Positions 27,456-35,111 of a stretch of 64,000 nt of DNA are shown here, piece after piece; position 1 is the first letter of the stretch; each line of letters opens with the position of its first letter. The DNA comes from Pricia antarctica (lineage in GTDB: Bacteria > Bacteroidota > Bacteroidia > Flavobacteriales > Flavobacteriaceae). The stretch lies in the NCBI RefSeq assembly GCF_900101815.1, contig NZ_FNAO01000003.1, positions 310,001-374,000 on the forward strand. The letters run 5' to 3'. The notes under the pieces were generated by a model that ran no database searches, had not been told where the DNA came from, and saw only the letters and a program-made list of their open reading frames with translations. The translations under genes and the position numbers were made by a program.

Positions 27456-28198
27456 ATTGAGTTTATTTCTGGATTTAAAACCGTTCTAATCCATTGGTAA
27501 ATCAAACGCAGGAAACATTGGTTTCCGGTATTTCTTTTTGATATATTTAAGAATGGACAAAAATCCTTTATTTGAACTTTGTTTTTTGGAATTTAAGAAA
27601 TTTCAGCAAGTCGGGAAAGGTGGCTTTTCATTCAATACAATTTATTTTATCCTCCAAACTATTTTCTTTAAAAGAAGACTAAACGTTTTTGAATAATTTA
27701 CTTCTATTCTAAAGTTCCTTTCATCCAAAAGTCCTTTCTGATTTTAATATTCTTGTTATTCTTGCTTTGCCATTGATAGAAGAAATAGCCATTTAATCGA
27801 CCTAAATAATTCTTTTTCTTCTTGGTTCGATAGGAAAATTTGACGTGAAAAAGTACATTGAAAATTAAAAAAAAGAGTCTTTAAGCGTTCTTACTTTGAG
27901 GCCGGTATCCTCTACTATATTGTGGATAATAATAAGGTCTCTTTTCTTAAGACTCCCGTTTGATGTTGATGGAACCACTCCCCTGCAATGCTCACCTTTT
28001 CATTTACTGAATTTTGGTTTAGCATAGAAACCGTTATAAAATGAACCTTATAAGATATTCCATCTAGTCAATTTGGTTGATGATTATCCATAATCCTTTC
28101 CATTCTAAAATCATAAACTTTTCCCTTCATAAGGGGAAATCTAACTGACGTAAATTAAAATCGCTTTAGGACATTAGAAAATTCTCACAATAGTTCTG
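27456..28198. other. 743-bp region without a convincing gene
   Basis: AT-rich sequence between the receptor remnant and the integrase. The longest plausible start is a 47-codon frame at 27553 with no recognisable features. A small hairpin TTTCCCTTcatAAGGGGAAA lies near 28117-28141, downstream of the integrase stop, but has no T-run. Confidence 0.5.
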
Positions 28199-29413
28199 TT
28201 AAAAATTTATCACTTTTTCCAAAGCATCATCGGTATCTTGGTGCATAAAATTAGACTGATAATTTATCGTTGTTGAGATAGAGGTATGTCTATACAGCTT
28301 TTGCAATTTTTGGATAGGAATTCTATCACCTGCAATGTTGCCAAAGCTGTGACGAGCAATATGCATCGTAAGTTTTTTATCAATATTCGCCTTATCCGCA
28401 AGCCTTGAAAGATATTTATTAAATTTTTTTGTCGCTGTTTTTGTTTTGGCCAAAACATCATGAGCATCCTTTAAATTTGCTTTTTTCATTTCAGGGAAAA
28501 TGAAATCGTCAATACTTTTCATATTTTTTTTATAGCCCTTAAGAATGGCTGTAACCTTCTCGGGGAGTTTTAATGATAGGAGTTTCTCATTCTTATTCAT
28601 ACGATAATGAAGCCGTCCGTCGTAGATATCAGACCATTTAACATTAATAACATTCCCTACTCTCATCCCGGCTAAATAAAAACTAAAAAGCCATACATTA
28701 CGAACATGAGATTCTTGAACTGTAAGATTATCTAAGGCTTCAATGGTCACTATTTCCTCCTTGGTAAGGCCTACCTTTTCAGTTTCCGGAAATTTAATAC
28801 GGATTTTATCTTTACCAAACGGGTAATGCTTCCTATCAATAACGCCATGCTTAATAGCCCTATTGTACAGGGTACGAATAACAATCAAAGTATTGATTAC
28901 GCTACGCTTTGATAGTTTTTTGCTAACACTTAAATAACTCATAAAACGTCTTAGAAAAGCTTCATCGACTTCTTTAAAAGTTAAGCGACTGTTACTAGCA
29001 AATTGCATGACATGTCCAATACGTGCCTTATCCGTAATATACCTATTAATTTTTTTGTTTGCATTAAGTTCTTGCAGATAACCTTCTGCCATTTCTTTAA
29101 AATTGATTTTGGATAATGGGGTTGTAATTTTATTTTTTATGGCCTGGGATGAAACGTCCAATTGATCTGAAGTCAATGTTATGATTGTTTTACTTGCCTC
29201 TGATAATTTTGCCAGCAACAAATTGTTCAATCGCACGGCATTGGGATGGGATTTTCGAACCGTTCTGTTAGATTCGTCCCAATGCTTCATTTCTATGTAT
29301 TGGCCAGTATATATGTAGGATGAGTGCCTATCTTTAGTAATACGAATAACCAGCGGATATTTTCCTTCTTTGTTCGGTTTTTTGCGAAGAATTAATTTAA
29401 TACTTGATGCCAC
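28199..29413 (-). CDS. tyrosine recombinase (integrase) of the element
   Basis: A 404-residue site-specific integrase. Residues 1-90 form the N-terminal arm-binding domain, about 100-195 the SAM-like core-binding domain, and about 215-404 the catalytic domain. Catalytic residues are visible: Arg251 (GMRVGNV), His351 and Arg354 (HIARHSF), His376 (YRHTSIS) and nucleophile Tyr385. The start is GTG at 29413; no in-frame ATG lies upstream. The 25-bp repeat 29426-29450 is directly in front of the gene, so integrase binding there could also control its own expression. It sits about 140 bp from the right attachment repeat. Confidence 0.92.
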   Translation of the reverse strand: MASSIKLILRKKPNKEGKYPLVIRITKDRHSSYIYTGQYIEMKHWDESNRTVRKSHPNAVRLNNLLLAKLSEASKTIITLTSDQLDVSSQAIKNKITTPLSKINFKEMAEGYLQELNANKKINRYITDKARIGHVMQFASNSRLTFKEVDEAFLRRFMSYLSVSKKLSKRSVINTLIVIRTLYNRAIKHGVIDRKHYPFGKDKIRIKFPETEKVGLTKEEIVTIEALDNLTVQESHVRNVWLFSFYLAGMRVGNVINVKWSDIYDGRLHYRMNKNEKLLSLKLPEKVTAILKGYKKNMKSIDDFIFPEMKKANLKDAHDVLAKTKTATKKFNKYLSRLADKANIDKKLTMHIARHSFGNIAGDRIPIQKLQKLYRHTSISTTINYQSNFMHQDTDDALEKVINF

Positions 29414-29425
29414 TTTTTTTCTACA

Positions 29426-29450
29426 AGGTACAACATAGGTACAACAAATT
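29426..29450 (+). repeat. 25-bp subterminal direct repeat, right copy
   Basis: Identical to 16093-16117, with two GGTACAAC units spaced 11 bp apart. It lies 13 bp upstream of the integrase start and 101 bp inside the right attachment repeat. Proposed integrase arm site. Confidence 0.8.
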
Positions 29451-29551
29451 ATGATTTTTCTTGATTTTATCTGGTTTTACACAAACCCAATACATTGTTT
29501 AACAGCCTAATACAAAACCATTTAGGACCATATCGCGCCAAAAGACGTAGA

Positions 29552-29605
29552 ACTTAAAATCCTGTGACCATCTGGTCGTGCGGGTTCAAGTCCCGCCTCG
29601 AGTAC
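29552..29605 (+). repeat. right attachment repeat (tRNA-Leu 3' half)
   Basis: An exact 54-bp copy of 15997-16050. The 5' half of the tRNA is missing here, so it is not a tRNA gene. A terminator-like hairpin follows at 29609-29652, probably the original tRNA terminator displaced by insertion. Confidence 0.95.
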
Positions 29606-29608
29606 TTC

Positions 29609-29652
29609 AAAAAGACTTAATAAGCTTTAAATTAGCTTTTTAGGTCTTTTTT
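29609..29652 (+). terminator. displaced tRNA-Leu terminator-like hairpin
   Basis: AAAAAGAC pairs with GTCTTTTT, with an inner AGCT/AGCT stem and a T6 run. Before insertion it would have followed tRNA-Leu directly. Confidence 0.6.
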
Positions 29653-29930
29653 GTTTTATTAAGTGTACGGTATTTGTAGGGCTTAGGTGGAGATAATGGT
29701 TACTCTATGTCATTTATAGTCATTTCTAGCCAATTAAAATTGGAGATTTCATTCAACTTCACTTCAAATTCTTTTATCGTTGAAGCCTTCCCTAAAAATA
29801 GGACAGTTTAAAATTCAACTTCACAGAAACCATATAAAGATTTTAGAGTTATAGTGTTGAACTAATCGGTCAACAAAACATGTGGATGCTATTTGATTCA
29901 AATGCTTTGTTTAACTTTAATTAGGTGACT
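29653..29930. other. non-coding segment between attachment repeat and SulP promoter
   Basis: AT-rich DNA with no open frame of interest and no relic recognised. It ends at the palindromic regulatory site that starts at 29931. Confidence 0.4.
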
Positions 29931-29974
29931 GTAACCAATGTTACCGTGTAAAAATTCACTAAATTCTAATTTTG
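29931..29974 (+). promoter_or_regulatory. GTAAC-N4-GTTAC site with -7 box, SulP promoter
   Basis: The palindrome GTAAC-CAAT-GTTAC (29931-29944) is followed by a perfect -7 box TAATTTTG (29967-29974). The centre-to-box distance is 29.5 bp, which puts the site near -43 relative to the inferred start (about 29981), as for a class II activator. The SulP ATG is at 29991. Confidence 0.75.
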
Positions 29975-29990
29975 GTGTTAAATTATTTTC

Positions 29991-31715
29991 ATGCTAAAGC
30001 GTTATTTACCTATACTTCAATGGCTTCCATACTATAAAAAGTCCTACCTATCTGGGGATATCGGTGCCGGCCTGACCGTTGGCATCATGTTGATACCCCA
30101 AGGTATGGCCTACGCAATGATTGCCGGTCTGCCACCGGTTTTTGGCTTGTACGCTTCCTTGATTCCGCAGGTAATCTATTCGTTTATGGGTACATCACGA
30201 CAGTTGGCGGTAGGGCCGGTTGCCATGGATTCCCTTCTGGTCGCATCCGGCCTAGGTGCACTTGCCCTTTCAAGTATTGATGAATACATCGCAATGGCCA
30301 TCTTCTTGGCATTGTTCATGGGGCTCATACAACTAGGTTTGGGATTGCTGCGAATGGGTTTTTTGGTCAACTTTCTGTCAAAGCCCGTAATCAGCGGTTT
30401 TACTTCAGCCGCGGCCATCATCATTGGGTTAAGCCAATTGAAGCATCTTTTGGGAACTTCCATCCAAGGAAGCAATCAGGTGCATATCCTCCTAAAAAAC
30501 ACCTTGACTACTATTGGCGATACCAATTTGATTGCTTTAGGAATAGGTGTTGCGGCAATCATCCTTATAAAAACGATTAAAATAGTCAATAGTTCTATTC
30601 CGGCAGCCTTGGTGGTGGTTGTACTCGGTATTCTTGCGATCTATTTTTTAGGTTTAAATGACCTTGGGGTAAAAATTGTTGGCGAGGTGCCAAGTGGGCT
30701 ACCGTCATTTCAAGTCCCCAATATCGAATATTCCAGAATTTCGGAATTGTTGCCCATAGCCATGACGCTGGCCCTTATCGCTTTTATGGAAGCCATCTCC
30801 GTGGCCAAAGCTGTAGAGGAAAAGCATACGGATTATCAGGTTGATTCCAATCAGGAATTGATTGCCTTGGGCGCGTCAAACCTTATCGGATCCTTTTTTC
30901 AGTCGTATCCTACCACAGGAGGTTTTTCAAGAACCGCCATTAATGATCAGGCAGGGGCCAAAACCGGAATCGCACCTTTGGTAAGTGCTCTGGTAGTGGG
31001 TCTAACCCTCTTATTTCTAACCCCTCTGTTTTATTATTTGCCGAATGCCGTCTTGGCCGCTATTATTATGGTGGCGGTTTTTGGATTGATGGATTTTAAG
31101 TACCCTATCGAACTTTTCAAAAATAGAAGGGACGAATTTTTTCTTTTGATCGCAACCTTTTTGATTACCTTGACCGTAGGAATCAAAGAAGGTATTTTAC
31201 TGGGGGTTCTGATTTCCTTATTATTGCTTGTGTACAGAACTTCAAGACCTCATATAGCCGTTTTGGGACGAATACACAATACCGAATACTTTAAGAACGT
31301 AGCCCGTTTTCCGGAAGACACGGAAACTTTTAAAGAATTTTTGATCATCCGTTTTGATGCACAATTGTATTTCGGAAATAGAGAATATTTTAAAAACGAA
31401 CTGCTAAAACAGCTTACCAAAAAAGGAGCGGATGTTAAATACATCATTTTGAACGCCGAGGCCATCAACTATATCGATAGTAGCGCGGTTCACATGTTGC
31501 GCCAGACCATCGATGAATTGAAGAAAAAAGGAATAAAACTGGTCGTTGCGGGAGCGATTGGCCCAACAAGGGACATTCTTTACAGTAGTGGATTGATCCG
31601 TGATATCGGGAAGGAAAACCTGTTCGTAAAAACAAGTGAAGCCTTCGAACATTGCATGACGTTGAGCCATAAAACGGCCATTGAAGAAAAAATTTCCTTA
31701 CAGTCGGGGAAATGA
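29991..31715 (+). CDS. SulP-family inorganic anion transporter
   Basis: A 574-residue SulP/SLC26-type transporter, usual length. The membrane domain (about residues 20-420, 10-14 hydrophobic segments) has the family signature GLTVGIMLIPQGMAYAMIAGLP near the N-terminus. A cytoplasmic STAS domain follows (about 440-560; NAEAINYIDSSAVHMLRQ). Sulfate is the most likely substrate given the sulfur gene neighbourhood, but SulP proteins also carry bicarbonate or other anions. It is preceded by the shared palindromic site and is the first intact gene to the right of the mobile element. Confidence 0.92.
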   Translation: MLKRYLPILQWLPYYKKSYLSGDIGAGLTVGIMLIPQGMAYAMIAGLPPVFGLYASLIPQVIYSFMGTSRQLAVGPVAMDSLLVASGLGALALSSIDEYIAMAIFLALFMGLIQLGLGLLRMGFLVNFLSKPVISGFTSAAAIIIGLSQLKHLLGTSIQGSNQVHILLKNTLTTIGDTNLIALGIGVAAIILIKTIKIVNSSIPAALVVVVLGILAIYFLGLNDLGVKIVGEVPSGLPSFQVPNIEYSRISELLPIAMTLALIAFMEAISVAKAVEEKHTDYQVDSNQELIALGASNLIGSFFQSYPTTGGFSRTAINDQAGAKTGIAPLVSALVVGLTLLFLTPLFYYLPNAVLAAIIMVAVFGLMDFKYPIELFKNRRDEFFLLIATFLITLTVGIKEGILLGVLISLLLLVYRTSRPHIAVLGRIHNTEYFKNVARFPEDTETFKEFLIIRFDAQLYFGNREYFKNELLKQLTKKGADVKYIILNAEAINYIDSSAVHMLRQTIDELKKKGIKLVVAGAIGPTRDILYSSGLIRDIGKENLFVKTSEAFEHCMTLSHKTAIEEKISLQSGK

Positions 31716-31730
31716 TTCAACGAGTTTACT

Positions 31731-31744
31731 GTAATCTAAGTTAC
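31731..31744 (+). promoter_or_regulatory. degenerate copy of the GTAAC-N4-GTTAC site
   Basis: GTAAT-CTAA-GTTAC, one mismatch from the island palindrome. The expected -7 position (31767) now falls inside the MBL-fold relic and does not match a box, so the site is probably non-functional. Confidence 0.5.
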
Positions 31745-31760
31745 TGTACGGCTCTAAAAC

Positions 31761-31901
31761 TACATGTACTTGAGCGGTCATGTTACCTTGGCCAAAGAGA
31801 CCGGAGCTTCCATTATTTATGGACCGAACGCGGAACCTTCTTTTGAGTAGCTTGGAAAAGAAAATTTCATAATTCAAAAAAAGACCTATTGGGTCAATTA
31901 G
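31761..31901 (+). pseudogene. fragment of an MBL-fold hydrolase (persulfide-dioxygenase-like)
   Basis: The frame reads SGHVTLAKETGASIIYGPNAEPSFE, then a stop, then more in-frame residues. The segment matches the region after the metal-binding HxHxDH motif in ETHE1-like MBL hydrolases (H-[VL]-x-L-A-x-E-T-G-A-x-I-x-Y). The metal-binding motif itself and all later domains are missing. An intact relative is at 36221-37564. Confidence 0.65.
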
Positions 31902-31947
31902 GAAAGGCGGTCGTAAAAGATTGCTTTTTTTTTGTTTGACACGCTGT

Positions 31948-31991
31948 GTAACTTATGTTACGGTAGTTTCTGGTACATAACCATACCTTTA
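31948..31991 (+). promoter_or_regulatory. GTAAC-N4-GTTAC site with -7 box, rhodanese promoter
   Basis: GTAAC-TTAT-GTTAC (31948-31961) and box TACCTTTA (31984-31991) have the same 29.5-bp centre-to-box spacing as the SulP site. The start of the rhodanese gene is at 32017. Confidence 0.72.
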
Positions 31992-32016
31992 ACGTATAAT
32001 ATATAAAACATAGCAT

Positions 32017-32361
32017 ATGTCTTTTTTAAGCACACTTTTCGGAACAAACAAAGATACTTCCGATAAAATCTCAATATTGGATAAGCAAACCTATGCCGAT
32101 GCCATTACTGATAACAAAGTACAGCTAGTCGACGTTCGTACCTCGAGCGAGTTTCAAAGCGGTCATATAAAAAAAGCGGTCAATATCGACGTAATGGATG
32201 CCACGAGTTTTCAAAAATCCTTCGGAAAATTGAACAAGGATAAACCGGTATATCTCTATTGCCGTTCGGGTGCCAGAAGTCAGAAAGCGGCCAGAAGACT
32301 TGTTGATATGGGCTTCTCGAAGATTTATGATCTTAAAGGCGGATACATGCGATGGGTTTGA
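32017..32361 (+). CDS. single-domain rhodanese-like sulfurtransferase
   Basis: A 114-residue cytoplasmic protein consisting of one rhodanese domain. The active-site loop is YCRSGARS with catalytic Cys82. The CDC25-type motif LVDVRTSSEFQSGHI is at about residues 37-51. Rhodaneses carry persulfide sulfur between donors and acceptors. It is transcribed alone from the palindrome-controlled promoter at 31948-31991 and lies in a cluster of sulfur-handling genes. Confidence 0.92.
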   Translation: MSFLSTLFGTNKDTSDKISILDKQTYADAITDNKVQLVDVRTSSEFQSGHIKKAVNIDVMDATSFQKSFGKLNKDKPVYLYCRSGARSQKAARRLVDMGFSKIYDLKGGYMRWV

Positions 32362-32380
32362 AAAAGCATTAAACCCATAA

Positions 32381-32599
32381 TTATGTTTCGAACGAATTGA
32401 CCCACGGGCAATTTACGGAGAAGGCAAAACAGGTTTTATAGCGCAGATCAATCTTCTAAAGGCACGCGGTGCCGATGGGATTATTTTAGGGTGTACGGAA
32501 CTACACATGCGTATTAAGCCTGAAGATGTTGAAATCCCTACACTCTCTACTACAGATTTGGATGCACAGATGGCGGCCGATTTTATTCTGGCATCTTAA
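32381..32599 (+). pseudogene. C-terminal fragment of an aspartate/glutamate racemase family gene
   Basis: A 72-residue open frame without a start codon: FIAQINLLKARGADGIILGCTELHMRIKPEDV…IPTLSTTDLDAQMAADFILAS. The GCTE motif carries the second catalytic cysteine of the Asp/Glu racemase superfamily. The N-terminal two thirds, including the first cysteine, are missing. It ends in a normal stop. Confidence 0.75.
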
Positions 32600-32708
32600 T
32601 CCGATTTTTCAAAGGCATTAATGATCAATTGGCGGAAACCATGGCCCTGATTCTGTTGGTCGAGGTCACTTTTTGGTTATAGAAGAACTAGTTTTTGAGA
32701 TAAAATAA

Positions 32709-32736
32709 CTACGATATGACTTTGGTCATATAGTAG
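32709..32736. promoter_or_regulatory. inverted repeat upstream of the ArsR-type gene, likely its operator
   Basis: CTACGATATGAC (32709-32720), TTTG spacer, GTCATATAGTAG (32725-32736): 11 of 12 positions are symmetric. It lies 39 bp before the ArsR-family start, where autorepression is expected. It is unrelated to the GTAAC-N4-GTTAC sites nearby. Confidence 0.7.
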
Positions 32737-32775
32737 CGAAAATACCAATCGTACATTTACGATAAGAAATATGAA

Positions 32776-33081
32776 ATGAAAAGAAGTTTAGAACATATAG
32801 TAGATAAAGAAGGCACCGAAACCTTGGCGAACTTTGCCAAAGCATTAGGACATCCGACACGTATTGCCATTTTAAAACATCTTGAAAACCAATCCTGTTG
32901 TTACACAGGTGATTTGGTGGAGATTTTTCCTTTGGCACAATCTACGGTTTCACAACATCTTAAAGAACTAAAAAACGCAGGTCTTATTCAAGGAGAATTA
33001 AGACCGCCAAAAATAAAGTACTGTATCAATCAAGAAAAATGGAGCATTGCCAAATCACTATTTCAGCAATTTTTTGATTGA
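32776..33081 (+). CDS. ArsR-family transcriptional regulator
   Basis: A 101-residue winged-HTH repressor. The recognition helix is in PLAQSTVSQHLKELKNAGLI (about residues 52-71), with the adjacent Cys-Cys pair in NQSCCYTGDLVEIF just before the HTH. Such cysteines can sense metals, metalloids or reactive sulfur species. It heads a run with a thioredoxin-like protein, an OsmC-family protein and a permease. The palindrome at 32709-32736 is the probable binding site. The inducer is unknown; the sulfur neighbourhood favours a persulfide or arsenic/antimony signal. Confidence 0.92.
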   Translation: MKRSLEHIVDKEGTETLANFAKALGHPTRIAILKHLENQSCCYTGDLVEIFPLAQSTVSQHLKELKNAGLIQGELRPPKIKYCINQEKWSIAKSLFQQFFD

Positions 33082-33132
33082 TACTTTTTTTAATAACCGT
33101 ATCGTCTATTGGCGATGAACAATATATATATA

Positions 33133-33369
33133 ATGAGTAAAGTAATTAAAATATTAGGCACAGGTTGTCCGAAATGCAAGTCAATGACAGGTGTTGTTAA
33201 CGATGTGGTTTCGGAAAACGCTATTGATGCAACTATTGAAAAAGTGGAGGATATCATGGAAATCATGAAGTTCAACGTATTGACCACACCGGCATTGGTA
33301 ATAGATGATGTAATTGCCATAAAAGGTAGGGTTCCATCAAAAGATGAAGTTTTGGCTCTTTTAAACTAA
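33133..33369 (+). CDS. small thioredoxin-like redox disulfide protein
   Basis: A 78-residue glutaredoxin/thioredoxin-fold protein with the redox motif GTGCPKCKS (CxxC) near the N-terminus and the cis-proline segment LTTPALVIDD. I use the ATG at 33133, which gives MSKVIKILGTGCPKC; the upstream start at 33109 adds eight unlikely residues. This family is commonly encoded beside ArsR and UPF0718-type permease genes, as here, and probably reduces a substrate or partner of the permease. Confidence 0.9.
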   Translation: MSKVIKILGTGCPKCKSMTGVVNDVVSENAIDATIEKVEDIMEIMKFNVLTTPALVIDDVIAIKGRVPSKDEVLALLN

Positions 33370-33382
33370 TTGAAAAAACGCT

Positions 33383-33790
33383 ATGGATTACCATGTAAGT
33401 GCTTCTTCCATATCAAATAAGAATGCTGTAATTCACATAAAAGAATCAGATATAGATTTTGGCACAACTTCAAAAACTGCTGAAATCTTACCAAATCCTG
33501 CTGAACTGTTCTTGGGTTCATTTGCTGCCTGCATGTTGAAAAATGTAGAACGTTTTTCGGCCATGATGAAATTTACCTATACAAAAGCCAAAGTTGAGGT
33601 CAATGCGACACGTCTAGAAAATCCACCGAGAATGGACAACATCGCATACAAATTGACCATTCATAGCAACGACAAAAATTTAAATGCGGACTTACTTAAA
33701 AAGAACATCGAGAAATTTGGCACGATCTTCAACACGGTAAAATTATCCTGTACAATTTCAGGCACTGTCAATACCATAGAAAATGTTTGA
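33383..33790 (+). CDS. OsmC-family peroxiredoxin-like protein
   Basis: A 135-residue OsmC/Ohr-fold protein. The helix with PNPAELFLGSFAACMLKNVERF carries the first conserved cysteine (AACM) and the late strand LSCTISGTV the second. These two cysteines reduce organic hydroperoxides in OsmC/Ohr proteins. It starts 13 bp after the thioredoxin-like gene and overlaps the permease gene by 8 bp, so the three are translationally coupled. Confidence 0.88.
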   Translation: MDYHVSASSISNKNAVIHIKESDIDFGTTSKTAEILPNPAELFLGSFAACMLKNVERFSAMMKFTYTKAKVEVNATRLENPPRMDNIAYKLTIHSNDKNLNADLLKKNIEKFGTIFNTVKLSCTISGTVNTIENV

Positions 33791-34769
33791 TTGGTTACAA
33801 CATTTTGCCGATTGGGTCATTTATGCAGTTTTTCAAGTTGGAGCGGAAACACATTTGGGAACTGCCCTGAATTTCTTTGTGTATGATACACTCAAAATTC
33901 TAATTCTTTTATTTTTCATCGTCTTTTTAATGGGAATCGTGAATGCGTATTTTCCTGTTGAACGACTAAAAGACTATCTGAATAAAAAGAAGCTTTACGG
34001 CCTCGAATACTTATTTTCTTCCATTTTTGGTGCCGTAACTCCCTTTTGTTCGTGTTCTTCGGTGCCTCTATTTATTGGCTTCGTACAAGGTGGAATTCCT
34101 TTAGGCGTAACGTTTGCCTTTTTGATTACTTCGCCCTTGGTAAATGAAGTTGCCGTAGCGATGTTCTTGGGCATGTTTGGTATAAAAGCCACGTTAATTT
34201 ATGTTGTTTCCGGTATAGCACTGGGTACGATCGGTGGTTGGTTGCTTGGCAAATTTAATCTCGAACCTTTACTTTCGGATTGGGTGAAAAAGATTCTTGA
34301 CAATAAAATGCAACAGGCCGCATACAAAGAAGAGAAACAAACCTTTTACCAACGTTTGCCTGAAATTACACGTGGCGCCTGGGATATTGTAAAGGGAGTT
34401 CTTCTTTATGTAATCATAGGCATTGCTATTGGTGCCGCTATGCACGGCTATGTTCCGGAGAACTTTTTTAATCAGTATTTAGGAGGTGGCGAATGGTGGA
34501 CCGTTCCGCTTGCCGTGCTAGTGGCCGTGCCGATGTATGCAAATGCAGCGGGAATCGTTCCCGTTGTTCAAGTTTTCGTTGCAAAAGGAGTACCACTTGG
34601 CACTGCCATTGCTTTTATGATGGCAACGGTAGGATTGTCCATTCCCGAAGCGACCTTGCTTAAAAAGGTGATGTCCTTAAAAATGATCGCCATCTATTTT
34701 GGCGTTGTTACGCTGTTTATCATCTTTTCAGGATACCTTTTCAATATCCTCCTATATCGATTCGGATGA
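33783..34769 (+). CDS. UPF0718/ArsP-like permease
   Basis: A 328-residue membrane protein with about eight to ten hydrophobic segments. The family motif TPFCSCSSVPLFIGFVQGG (about residues 87-105), with the Cys-Ser-Cys core, marks the UPF0718 permease family, which includes ArsP-type exporters of organoarsenicals. A second, mirrored half carries VAVPMYANAAGIVPV. The gene overlaps the OsmC-family gene and ends an ArsR-controlled operon. The substrate is not defined; an arsenic- or sulfur-containing anion is plausible. Confidence 0.88.
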   Translation: MFDWLQHFADWVIYAVFQVGAETHLGTALNFFVYDTLKILILLFFIVFLMGIVNAYFPVERLKDYLNKKKLYGLEYLFSSIFGAVTPFCSCSSVPLFIGFVQGGIPLGVTFAFLITSPLVNEVAVAMFLGMFGIKATLIYVVSGIALGTIGGWLLGKFNLEPLLSDWVKKILDNKMQQAAYKEEKQTFYQRLPEITRGAWDIVKGVLLYVIIGIAIGAAMHGYVPENFFNQYLGGGEWWTVPLAVLVAVPMYANAAGIVPVVQVFVAKGVPLGTAIAFMMATVGLSIPEATLLKKVMSLKMIAIYFGVVTLFIIFSGYLFNILLYRFG

Positions 34770-34902
34770 CCTTGTAAAATTCCATGGTCATCTTTGTGAT
34801 GGGCTGGTGGTAGGCCATCTTGCGCTGCAACTAGCCATGCATGAATTATATCCGGATGGTATCATTGACCGCACCCGGATTTTAAATCGAATCCTGAATT
34901 GA
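34753..34902 (+). pseudogene. N-terminal fragment resembling FmdE-family protein
   Basis: An open frame overlapping the end of the permease encodes DDLVKFHGHLCDGLVVGHLAL…LYPDGIIDRT, which resembles the N-terminus of FmdE (formylmethanofuran dehydrogenase subunit E) family proteins, where FHGHxCxG is conserved. It breaks off after DRT and stops. The conserved cysteine-rich later part is absent. Probably a collapsed gene. Confidence 0.55.
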
Positions 34903-35111
34903 GCAATGACTTTATTAAAACGGATGTTCTGAATAAAGAGAAATCAAAGTGTACCGAATAAAAAAATCCATAATTTTTTCAAGCATTTGGAGTCAATCCT
35001 GTTTATGTTTTCAAACAAGCTTTTTATGGGTTAGGTCGTAGATACATAAAATCAAAGTTTTTACGGAACGAGAATTTTTAAAAAGAAGATTGACCTAATA
35101 TCAAATCCAAC

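Larger units (their letters stand above)
15997..29605. mobile_element. integrated mobilizable element in tRNA-Leu with adhesin cargo
   Basis: Perfect 54-bp direct repeats (15997-16050 and 29552-29605) made of the tRNA-Leu 3' half bound a 13.6-kb segment. It contains a tyrosine recombinase at the right end, a MobC-like protein and relaxase, an excisionase-like HTH protein, a long palindrome and accessory genes. There are no type IV secretion genes, so transfer would need a helper element: this fits an integrative mobilizable element, not a self-transmissible one. The cargo is a fibrous adhesin-like protein, a predicted outer-membrane protein and a T9SS-sorted protein. The left copy keeps a complete tRNA and the element's own terminator (16058-16087). 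Confidence 0.9.

Noticed and set aside
27553-27696. 47-codon frame between the receptor remnant and the integrase
   Set aside because: Very AT-rich DNA, no upstream signal and no recognisable features.
16441-29413. A new defence system in the mobile element
   Set aside because: None of the accessory genes shows nuclease, NTPase, TIR, HEPN or toxin motifs; the cargo is envelope-directed.
29552-29605. A second tRNA-Leu gene
   Set aside because: Only the 3' half of the tRNA is present; acceptor 5' strand, D-arm and half of the anticodon arm are missing. It is the right attachment repeat.
15997-29605. Interpreting the element as a prophage or a self-transmissible ICE
   Set aside because: No capsid, terminase, portal or type IV secretion genes are present; only a relaxase, MobC, Xis-like protein and integrase. 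The tail-fibre-like cargo protein has a Sec signal peptide, unlike phage tail fibres.
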